Positions 1-4,773 of a stretch of 6,187 bases of DNA are shown here, piece after piece. The stretch is from Pseudomonadota bacterium. GTDB taxonomy: Bacteria; Pseudomonadota; Gammaproteobacteria; Steroidobacterales; Steroidobacteraceae. Position 1 is the first letter of the stretch. The number at the start of each line of letters is the position of its first letter. The DNA lies in the NCBI GenBank assembly GCA_018241455.1, contig JAFEDW010000125.1, forward strand, positions 1 through 6,187, in the 5' to 3' direction. The position numbers were made by a program, and so were the translations under genes. The notes below the pieces were generated by a model. It made no database searches. It was not told the DNA's origin and worked only from the letters and a program-made list of their open reading frames with translations.

Positions 1-544
1 TCAGCATGCGCGACTGGAAATCGGCGCCGCGCGCATCGAAATAGGCCGCGTCCGCCGGATCGACGAGCTTGAGCCGCGCGCTCAGCGCGGTCGCGACGAT
101 CGCGACATTGCGCGCGTCGAGATGCGCGTGTGGATTGCCCTGCGGGTGCACGTCGCCCATCGAGCGATCGACGGCGGCCGGCACTTCCAGCAGCCGCAGG
201 TACGCATCGGCCTCGAAGTAACCGGGATTGCCCGGCTGGATGCGCGCGTTGCCGGATTCGCGCAGCAGGATCGGCAGCCACCCGATCTCGAGTTCGGCGC
301 CGGCGGCCACGACGAGATCCGCGTTGCGCGCGCGCGCGACCAGGCTCGGCTTCGCATCGACACGGTGCACGTCCTGGAAAGCGCTGGTGGCGGCGTAGAC
401 ATCGACCTTGACGCCGCCGAGTTCGCGCGTCAGCGCCGCCCACTCGGGCGTGGTCGCCAGCACGCGGATCGCGGCATGCGCCGGCAGCGGCGAGGCCAGC
501 ACGGCGGCCACAATCGACACGACAACCCAATTTGAAAGTTTCAT
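1..544 (-). CDS. znuA: Zinc ABC transporter substrate-binding protein, ZnuA-type (partial, C-terminus off the left edge)
   Basis: This is the periplasmic metal-binding component of a zinc (possibly manganese) ABC importer of the cluster A-I family, which captures the ion and delivers it to an inner-membrane ZnuB/ZnuC permease. The first 181 codons are visible. Residues 1-24 form a Sec signal peptide (hydrophobic core VVVSIVAAVLA, cleavage after A-H-A). The mature part has the family blocks RVLATTPEWAALTRELGG, the first metal-ligand His in FQDVHRVDAKPSL (H60), ADLVVAAGAELEIGWLP, and GDVHPQGNPHAHLD (H133, H139, H141), where H139 probably supplies the second ligand. There is no long His-rich loop before this block, unlike E. 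coli ZnuA. The third and fourth ligands lie outside the window. The start is fixed by a strong AGGAG ribosome site 5 nt upstream that overlaps the stop codon of the porin gene, so the two are translationally linked. Family assignment is confident; Zn versus Mn specificity is inferred. Confidence 0.9.
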   Translation of the reverse strand, partial: MKLSNWVVVSIVAAVLASPLPAHAAIRVLATTPEWAALTRELGGVKVDVYAATSAFQDVHRVDAKPSLVARARNADLVVAAGAELEIGWLPILLRESGNARIQPGNPGYFEADAYLRLLEVPAAVDRSMGDVHPQGNPHAHLDARNVAIVATALSARLKLVDPADAAYFDARGADFQSRML

Positions 545-549
545 ATCAA

Positions 550-554
550 CTCCT
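550..554 (-). promoter_or_regulatory. Ribosome binding site of znuA overlapping the porin stop codon
   Basis: The minus strand reads TAGGAGTTGAT followed by ATG. The AG of the porin stop codon TAG forms the first two bases of the AGGAG Shine-Dalgarno sequence, 5 nt before the znuA start at 544. The overlap fixes the start and implies translational coupling between porin and binding protein. Confidence 0.8.
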
Positions 555-1977
555 AGAACTTGTGCGCGCCGTGCGCGCCGATGGCATAGAGGTATTGCAA
601 CATCAGCTGCCGGTCGCGCTGTGTCAGGCGCGCGCTGTCCCACGCGTACTGCAACCGCAGCCGCGTGAACTCGCTCGGGTTCCAGTCGAACATCGCGCTC
701 ACGCGGCTCGGCGAGGCCGGCGCGAGCAGGCCGAAATCGGCGAGCGGCAGCAGGCCCTGCTGCACCAGGCCGATCGCAATATCGCCTGAGTCGAGCGAGT
801 CGTAGCGCGCGCCAAACCGCCAGCGCGGCAGGAACTGGTACACGCCCTGCACGTACCAGCCGGACTGGCGCGCGTGGTACAGGCCCGCAAGCTGCTGCTG
901 CGCGTTGGCGACCGCGAGCTGCCCGTCCTCGGTGCGCTGCAGGTACTCGCCCTGCAGCTTGAACGAATGCAGGTAGGCGTTGCCGTGCGGCGCCCATTTC
1001 AGGATCGCATCGGCGATCCAGGTGCGCGAGCGCCCGGTGAACGCGTCGGTCAACGGCGCGCCGCTCGCATCGACATCGTCGAAGCTGCGATTCTCGGCGC
1101 GCCGCGTCAGCCAGGAAATTCCGGCGCGCCAGCTGGCCGAATCGCCGATGTCGTTGCCGATGTGCGCCAGCAGCGCACCGCCGTTGAGGCCGTTGCCGGC
1201 AAGGCGCGTGCCCGGATACTGGCCGCCATCGCCGGTCTCGGCCCCCAGCTCGATGAACAGATCAGTTGGTGCCAACCACTTCAGCTGCGCGCCGTCCTGC
1301 GTGAGCTGGCCGCCGAACATCGCCTGGTAGACCAGTGGCTGGTCGGCGAAATCCCAGGCGTGGCTGTGCACCTCGTTGACGTAGCCCACCCCTGAAAAGA
1401 ATCGCCCGGCCTTCAGCGACAATCCCGACGGCAGCGCCAGCGTCTTGACGAACGCCTCTTCGACATTGATCGAGTTGTCGCCGGTGATCGATGCGGTGAG
1501 ATTGGCGTAGAACCAGGGATCGACGTTGGCCGACAACGTCAGCTCCGATTCGCCGAGGTCGAAGCCGCGCCGGCCCGGCCCGACCTCATCGCCGGAAGGC
1601 ATGAAGCCGGCGATGTGGTAGGTCGACGGATCGGCATCGAGCTGCGCGTAGCGTCCACCGAGGATCACCGACACGGCGGGATTGAACGCGTTCGCTCCGC
1701 CGCCTCCACCGGACGGCGTGGGCGGTGGCAGCGGCGGCTGCTCGACCACCGGCGGTTGGGCCTGCGGTGGCGGCTGGGACGCGACCTGCGCCTCGAGTTG
1801 CGCGACGCGCGTCTCGAGCGCATGGATCTTCGCCTGGTAATCGGACTTCAACGCATCGAGCTGCGCGCGCAGCTCGGCGACATCGCCACCCTCGCTGGCG
1901 CGCACCGGCACGGCGGCCAGCCATACGGCCACGAGGGTCAACGCACGCAATGCGTGCCAACGGGAAAAGGGAAACAT
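553..1977 (-). CDS. Zinc-locus outer-membrane porin with N-terminal coiled coil (often annotated 'TonB-dependent receptor')
   Basis: A 474-residue outer-membrane beta-barrel. Residues 1-27 are a signal peptide (cleavage near V-R-A|S). Residues about 33-66 form a heptad-type coiled coil (AELRAQLDALKSDYQAK, LETRVAQLEAQV), followed by a Pro-rich linker (69-89) and five glycines (90-94). The barrel starts at NAFNPAVSVILGGRYAQL. The most family-typical block is 136-215, including GESELTLSANVDPWFYANL, LKAGRFFSGVGYVNEVHSHAWDF and ADQPL. The last residue is Phe, the usual C-terminal signal for the BAM assembly machinery. There is no plug domain or TonB box, so the 'TonB-dependent receptor' label given to many relatives is doubtful; the layout is closer to a substrate-specific porin such as Legionella LbtU, which also carries an N-terminal coiled coil. 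It sits 8 nt before znuA, so a role in passing zinc or a zinc complex across the outer membrane is inferred. The coiled coil may mediate trimerisation or span the periplasm. Confidence 0.85.
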   Translation of the reverse strand: MFPFSRWHALRALTLVAVWLAAVPVRASEGGDVAELRAQLDALKSDYQAKIHALETRVAQLEAQVASQPPPQAQPPVVEQPPLPPPTPSGGGGGANAFNPAVSVILGGRYAQLDADPSTYHIAGFMPSGDEVGPGRRGFDLGESELTLSANVDPWFYANLTASITGDNSINVEEAFVKTLALPSGLSLKAGRFFSGVGYVNEVHSHAWDFADQPLVYQAMFGGQLTQDGAQLKWLAPTDLFIELGAETGDGGQYPGTRLAGNGLNGGALLAHIGNDIGDSASWRAGISWLTRRAENRSFDDVDASGAPLTDAFTGRSRTWIADAILKWAPHGNAYLHSFKLQGEYLQRTEDGQLAVANAQQQLAGLYHARQSGWYVQGVYQFLPRWRFGARYDSLDSGDIAIGLVQQGLLPLADFGLLAPASPSRVSAMFDWNPSEFTRLRLQYAWDSARLTQRDRQLMLQYLYAIGAHGAHKF

Positions 1978-1984
1978 GACAGCA

Positions 1985-1988
1985 CTCC
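1985..1988 (-). promoter_or_regulatory. Ribosome binding site of the porin gene
   Basis: The minus strand reads GGAG, then TGCTGTC, then ATG, a Shine-Dalgarno core with 7-nt spacing that supports the start at 1977. It lies directly after the T-run of the hairpin region. Confidence 0.65.
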
Positions 1989-1989
1989 G

Positions 1990-2029
1990 AAAAACGACCC
2001 GGAACGACCGGGCGCGCTTCTCGCCCGGT
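1990..2029 (-). promoter_or_regulatory. Overlapping hairpins between the DUF2946-like gene and the porin gene (possible attenuator)
   Basis: In the leftward transcript, 3 nt after the TAA of the DUF2946-like gene, ACCGGGCG (2029-2022) pairs perfectly with CGCCCGGT (2014-2007) around a 7-nt loop, giving an 8-bp stem (hairpin A). The GCCCGG (2013-2008) in the 3' arm of A can instead pair with CCGGGU (2002-1997) around the loop UCGUU (hairpin B: five G-C pairs plus one G-U). Hairpin B is followed by CG and then five U residues (1994-1990), a weak intrinsic-terminator shape. The two hairpins exclude each other. Both pairings are visible in the sequence; regulation by attenuation is inference. Alternatives are a simple RNA-processing or stabilising stem, or a leaky terminator setting different levels of the small protein and the porin. 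Confidence 0.4.
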
Positions 2030-2032
2030 GCC

Positions 2033-2356
2033 TTACACGATCAGTGCCGGTGCCGGAGGTGCGCGGGAACGGTAGGCGGAACAGGGCGCGGCGCAGCGAA
2101 CGCCGGCCGCGAGCGTGGCCGCAATCGATGCGGGTTCCACCACCGCGACGATGGCCGGATAGGAACTGCCGCTGACCGCGGCGAGGAGCGGTGCGAAGGC
2201 GCTGCACTCGACGCAGGGTACGTGACGCGCGCCCTGCTGCGCTGGGTCGGCACGCTTCGCCAAGTGAGAATAGGCGTGCGCCTGCGCACCCAGCTGCGCA
2301 ATCGCGACAATGATCGCGAGGACGATTGACAGGCCTGCGTGGCGCCGGGACCGCAT
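2033..2356 (-). CDS. Small exported DUF2946-like protein with His/Cys motif, zinc-module leader gene
   Basis: A 107-residue protein. Residues 8-26 are a hydrophobic signal or membrane segment (LSIVLAIIVAIAQLGAQA) with possible cleavage after A26 or A28. Next come H27, H31, H45, C48 and C51 in the arrangement HAYSH ... HVPCVEC, then a moderately hydrophobic stretch (52-86), C88 and C92, and the C-terminal AYRSRAPPAP that is typical of the DUF2946 family. Members of that family are short, poorly understood proteins often found beside metal-related genes. The His/Cys pattern suggests metal or redox chemistry at the membrane or in the periplasm, but no reaction can be assigned. It lies 12 nt after the GST gene and 55 nt before the porin gene. 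The ATG is the only in-frame ATG after an upstream TAG; the nearest AAGG is too far away (15 nt) to be a good ribosome site. Family membership is by pattern recognition; function is unknown. Confidence 0.65.
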   Translation of the reverse strand: MRSRRHAGLSIVLAIIVAIAQLGAQAHAYSHLAKRADPAQQGARHVPCVECSAFAPLLAAVSGSSYPAIVAVVEPASIAATLAAGVRCAAPCSAYRSRAPPAPALIV

Positions 2357-2362
2357 GCGTTT

Positions 2363-2368
2363 AATCTA
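2363..2368 (-). promoter_or_regulatory. Possible -10 element for the DUF2946-like gene (weak)
   Basis: The minus strand has an AT-rich patch in an otherwise GC-rich region: TAGATT, then AAACGC, then ATG. TAGATT matches the -10 consensus at 4 of 6 positions and its 6-nt spacing to the ATG is the same as before the M48 gene, which would give a nearly leaderless mRNA. I found no convincing -35 element and no clear Zur-type palindrome. It could equally be chance, with the gene read from the upstream operon. Confidence 0.2.
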
Positions 2369-2995
2369 TCACCTTGCTGCCGGCTGCGGCGGTCGATCCA
2401 GCAAACCCACATAACCGGGCTGGCCCGCCACCCGCGCCAGCCAGGCCCGCAACGCCGGATACGGCCCGAGCTCGATGCCACCGTCCTCGGCCACGTGCGT
2501 ATAGCCGTACAGCGCGATGTCGGCGATCGTGTAGCGCCCGGCGACGAAGTAGGCGTGGGACTGCAGGTGTCGCTCCATCACCGCCAGCGCTTCGCGTCCG
2601 CGCGCCTGGCGCTGCGGCAGCTCGGCGCGACGCGGGGAATCGGCGGCGAAGTGCCGCATGATGAAGCGCGGCGTCGCGACGTAGGGTTCGTGGCTGTACT
2701 GCTCGAAGAACATCCACTGCAGCACCAGCGCGCGCTCGAACCGATCGGCCGGCAGCAGCGCCGTGCCATCGGCCAGGTACCACAATATCGCGTCGGACTG
2801 TGCCAGGAATCGCCCGTCGTCGAGCTCGAGCAGCGGGATGCGGCCGTCGGGATTCTTCGCCAGGTACTCCGGCGTGCGCGTCTCGCCGCGCATGATGTCG
2901 AGCTCCACGTAACGGTACGGAACGCCAAGCTGCGCCAGTGCGAGCCGCACCTTGTAGCCGTTGCCCGAATCGAGGTAGTCGTACAGCGTGATCAC
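2369..2995 (-). CDS. Glutathione S-transferase family protein
   Basis: A 208-residue soluble GST of normal family length. The N-terminal thioredoxin-like domain (about 1-78) has SGNGYKVRLAL, with S10 as the likely glutathione-activating serine, the cis-proline motif NPDGRIPLLE (P54), and the gamma-glutamyl-binding QSDAI (66-70). The all-helical C-terminal domain (about 86-205) has the conserved N-capping region YTIADIALYGYTHVAEDGG (155-173). Several relatives, as I recall them, have Cys at position 13 where this protein has Gly. It should bind glutathione in the cytoplasm; the second substrate cannot be told. The start codon is GTG, immediately after the TGA of the sulfurtransferase gene, with GGAGG 5 nt upstream, so translation is coupled. 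Pairing with a mercaptopyruvate sulfurtransferase suggests work on thiols or persulfides, but that is inference. Confidence 0.88.
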   Translation of the reverse strand: MITLYDYLDSGNGYKVRLALAQLGVPYRYVELDIMRGETRTPEYLAKNPDGRIPLLELDDGRFLAQSDAILWYLADGTALLPADRFERALVLQWMFFEQYSHEPYVATPRFIMRHFAADSPRRAELPQRQARGREALAVMERHLQSHAYFVAGRYTIADIALYGYTHVAEDGGIELGPYPALRAWLARVAGQPGYVGLLDRPPQPAAR

Positions 2996-3005
2996 TCAAA
3001 CCTCC
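2988..3005 (-). promoter_or_regulatory. Coupled stop/start junction: GGAGG site, TGA stop, GTG start
   Basis: The minus strand reads GGAGG (3005-3001), TTTGA, GTG (2995). The sulfurtransferase stop TGA (2998-2996) directly abuts the GST start GTG, and both genes are in the same frame. The GTG lies in the 8-bp palindrome GTGATCAC (2988-2995). The strong ribosome site decides for GTG as the GST start. Confidence 0.75.
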
Positions 3006-3832
3006 ACCGGCATGTCTTCGCGCGCACCCCACTCCGCCCACGAGCCGTCGTACAACGCGCCGCTGTTCAGCCCGGCAACCGCGAGCCCCAAGTTTAATAC
3101 AGCGGCCGTCAGGCCCGAACCGCAGCTGGTGATGACCGCGGTGCCATCGTCCACGCCGGCGGCGGCAAGGCGCTCGCGCAATGCCGCTGGCGCCAGCAGG
3201 GTCTGCTGTGGCGTCAGCAGCGCGCCGAACGGCAGGTTGCGCGCACCCGGCACGTGGCCGCCGCGCAATCCGGCCCGCGGCTCGGGCACGCGGGCGTGGA
3301 AGCGGTCGGCGGAGCGCGCATCGAGCAGCAGCTCGCGCCGCGTGTCGAGGTTCGCGCGGATGTCGCCGAGCCCACGCAGCAGCGCCGTGCGCAGCGCGGC
3401 CCGATAACGCACCGGCGCCACGGCCGGCGGCGCCCCGCCGTGCAGCACGCGCCCTTCGGCGCGCCATTTCGGCAGGCCGCCGTCGAGCACCGCCACCTGT
3501 TCGTGGCCGAACAGGCGCAGCATCCACCAGGCGCGCGGCGCCGAGAAGATGCCTTGCTGGTCGTAGCACACGACGCGGCTCGCATTGCCCACGCCCAGCT
3601 CGCCGATCGCCTGCTCGAACGCACCCGTTGCCGGCACCATGTGCGGCAAGCTCGTGTGCCGGTCGGCGACCTGATCGACGTCGAAGAAGCGCGCGCCGGG
3701 AATGTGCGCCGCCGCGTAGAGCGCGTGTGCCTGGCGCGCATCGGCGGGCATGTACCAGCTCGCATCGAGCACCACCAGGTCGGGCGCGGCGAGTTCGGCG
3801 GCGAGCCAGTCGGTGCTGACCAGTGCATCCAT
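2996..3832 (-). CDS. sseA: 3-mercaptopyruvate sulfurtransferase (two-domain rhodanese family)
   Basis: A 278-residue cytoplasmic enzyme that moves sulfur from 3-mercaptopyruvate to thiols or cyanide through a Cys persulfide. The inactive N-terminal rhodanese domain (about 1-130) has AHIPGARFFDVDQVADRH (42-59), SLPHMVP and VAVLDGGLPKW (113-123). The catalytic domain (about 160-275) has LLLDARSADRF, PEPRAGLRGGHVPGARNLPF (183-202) and the active-site loop CGSGLTA with C237, followed by YDGSWAEWG (261-269). CGSG with a small hydrophobic residue and Thr next is the 3-mercaptopyruvate-type loop (E. coli SseA) rather than the CRKG-type loop of thiosulfate sulfurtransferases. The start is fixed: an in-frame TAG lies two codons upstream of the ATG. 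No strong ribosome site is seen (only GAAGA). The gene abuts the GST gene in the same frame and is divergent from the M48 gene. Rare codons (GTA, TTA, TTG, GGG) cluster just after the active-site loop. Confidence 0.92.
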   Translation of the reverse strand: MDALVSTDWLAAELAAPDLVVLDASWYMPADARQAHALYAAAHIPGARFFDVDQVADRHTSLPHMVPATGAFEQAIGELGVGNASRVVCYDQQGIFSAPRAWWMLRLFGHEQVAVLDGGLPKWRAEGRVLHGGAPPAVAPVRYRAALRTALLRGLGDIRANLDTRRELLLDARSADRFHARVPEPRAGLRGGHVPGARNLPFGALLTPQQTLLAPAALRERLAAAGVDDGTAVITSCGSGLTAAVLNLGLAVAGLNSGALYDGSWAEWGAREDMPVEV

Positions 3833-3917
3833 GGGCTATCTTCGGCGCAACCCGCCCGCGCTGGCAACCTCCAGGCCCCGGTTCGCAGGCGCCGTTGCGA
3901 GCCGCTAAAATGCGCGC
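3833..3917. promoter_or_regulatory. Divergent intergenic region (85 bp)
   Basis: This gap separates the leftward sulfurtransferase gene from the rightward M48 gene and must hold promoters for both. On the minus strand TTGCCA (3867-3862) matches the -35 consensus at 5 of 6 positions, but the hexamer 18 nt downstream (GAAGAT) is a poor -10, so the sulfurtransferase promoter is uncertain. The rightward promoter is listed separately. No operator palindrome stands out. Confidence 0.4.
3882..3911 (+). promoter_or_regulatory. Putative sigma-70 promoter of the M48 gene, implying a leaderless mRNA
   Basis: TTCGCA (3882-3887, 4 of 6 matches to the -35 consensus), an 18-bp spacer, then TAAAAT (3906-3911, 5 of 6 matches to the -10). 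Six bases separate the -10 from the ATG at 3918, so transcription would begin at or next to the start codon. No Shine-Dalgarno sequence lies in front of that ATG, which fits a leaderless transcript. Confidence 0.55.
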
Positions 3918-4727
3918 ATGAAAATCCCGCGCCTGCTCGCCGCCTGTTCCACGGCACTGCTGCTCGCCGCTTGCGAGACGGTCTCGACCACCGCGCCCGG
4001 CGCGGTCGGCGTCGACCGCACGCAGACGATGCTCGTCTCCGAAGCCGAGGTCGAGCAGGGTGCGACGCAGGCCTACGCCGAGGAACTGGGCAAGGCGAAG
4101 CAACAGGGCCAGCTCAATGCCGATCCGGCGCAGACGGAGCGCGTGCGCACGATCGCCGGGCGGCTGATTCGCCAGACGCCGGTGTTCCGCCCCGATGCGG
4201 CCAAATGGGACTGGAACATCAACGTGCAGAAGAGCGACCAGATCAATGCCTACTGCATGCCAGGCGGCAAGATCATGGTGTACTCGGCGCTGATCGACAA
4301 ACTGAAGCTGAACGATGCCGAGCTCGCAACCGTGATCGGCCACGAGATGGCGCATGCGCTGCGCGAACACAGTCGCGAAGCGGCATCGCGCATGCGCGCC
4401 GAGCAGGGCCTGGGCGCGCTGGCGCAGATCGCCGGTGTCGACGCCGGCGTCGTCGGCCTGGCGGGTACGGTGACGCAATTGACTTTCGACCTGCCGCATA
4501 GCCGCGTGCAGGAATCGGAGGCCGACCGTATCGGTCTCGAGCTGATGGCGCGCGCCGGTTACGATCCTCACGCGGCGCTGACGCTGTGGCAAAAGATGGG
4601 ACAGGCCAATCAGGGCGGCACGCCCGCCTTCCTCAGCACGCACCCGAGCGACAGCTCACGGCTGGCCACGCTGCAATCGCTGCTGCCTCGCGTGCTGCCG
4701 CTGTACGAGGCCGCTCCGCGGAACTGA
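3918..4727 (+). CDS. M48-family zinc metalloprotease lipoprotein (LoiP/YcaL-like)
   Basis: A 269-residue envelope protease that probably takes part in outer-membrane or periplasmic protein quality control. A lipoprotein signal peptide ends in the lipobox LAAC with C19 as the lipidated residue; the +2 residue is Glu, not the classic Asp inner-membrane retention signal. The M48 domain covers about 75-265. It includes WDWNINVQKSDQINAYCMPGGKI (97-119), the zinc-binding HEMAH (142-146, catalytic E143), ESEAD (199-203, which should supply the third ligand E199) and STHPSDSSRL (240-249), whose His is conserved in BepA-type proteases. All catalytic residues are intact. It lacks the TPR domain of BepA, and its length fits LoiP/YcaL. 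The start is supported by the -10 element placed 6 nt upstream. It is monocistronic between a divergent and a convergent neighbour. Substrates are unknown. Confidence 0.92.
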   Translation: MKIPRLLAACSTALLLAACETVSTTAPGAVGVDRTQTMLVSEAEVEQGATQAYAEELGKAKQQGQLNADPAQTERVRTIAGRLIRQTPVFRPDAAKWDWNINVQKSDQINAYCMPGGKIMVYSALIDKLKLNDAELATVIGHEMAHALREHSREAASRMRAEQGLGALAQIAGVDAGVVGLAGTVTQLTFDLPHSRVQESEADRIGLELMARAGYDPHAALTLWQKMGQANQGGTPAFLSTHPSDSSRLATLQSLLPRVLPLYEAAPRN

Positions 4728-4747
4728 TCGCACTCGCACTAGCGGTC

Positions 4748-4759
4748 GCGCCCGGGCGC
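4748..4759. other. 12-bp perfect palindrome between convergent genes (possible weak terminator stem)
   Basis: GCGCCCGGGCGC lies in the 46-bp gap between the convergent M48 and DUF6600 genes. It could fold as a 4-bp stem with a CCGG loop in either transcript, but no T-run follows on either strand. Intrinsic termination is therefore doubtful and Rho-dependent termination is just as likely. Short palindromes of this composition also arise by chance in DNA this GC-rich. Confidence 0.3.
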
Positions 4760-4773
4760 TGCGCAATACTTTG

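Noticed and set aside
553..1977. TonB-dependent receptor as the function of the barrel protein
   Set aside because: No plug domain or TonB box is seen, the barrel is short for that class, and the N-terminus is a coiled coil with a Pro-rich linker.
2357..2400. A Zur operator before the DUF2946-like gene
   Set aside because: The AT-rich patch has no clear inverted repeat resembling known Zur boxes; only a generic -10-like hexamer is present.
2996..2998. The TGA between the sulfurtransferase and GST as a selenocysteine codon
   Set aside because: No convincing hairpin follows the TGA at SECIS distance, each flanking protein is complete without it, and a strong ribosome site points to normal stop and restart.
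3254..4501. A 415-codon open frame on the plus strand
   Set aside because: It is antisense to the sulfurtransferase gene and out of frame with the M48 gene, has Arg/Ala-rich composition and no recognisable motif.
2361..4643. A 760-codon open frame on the minus strand
   Set aside because: It runs antisense to the M48 gene and out of frame through the sulfurtransferase and GST genes. Its product is almost all Arg/Ala/Gly/Pro with no domain, whereas the overlapped frames have intact catalytic motifs. It is a shadow frame of GC-rich DNA.
4728..4773. A strong bidirectional terminator between the convergent genes
   Set aside because: The palindrome there is short and no T-run follows it on either strand.
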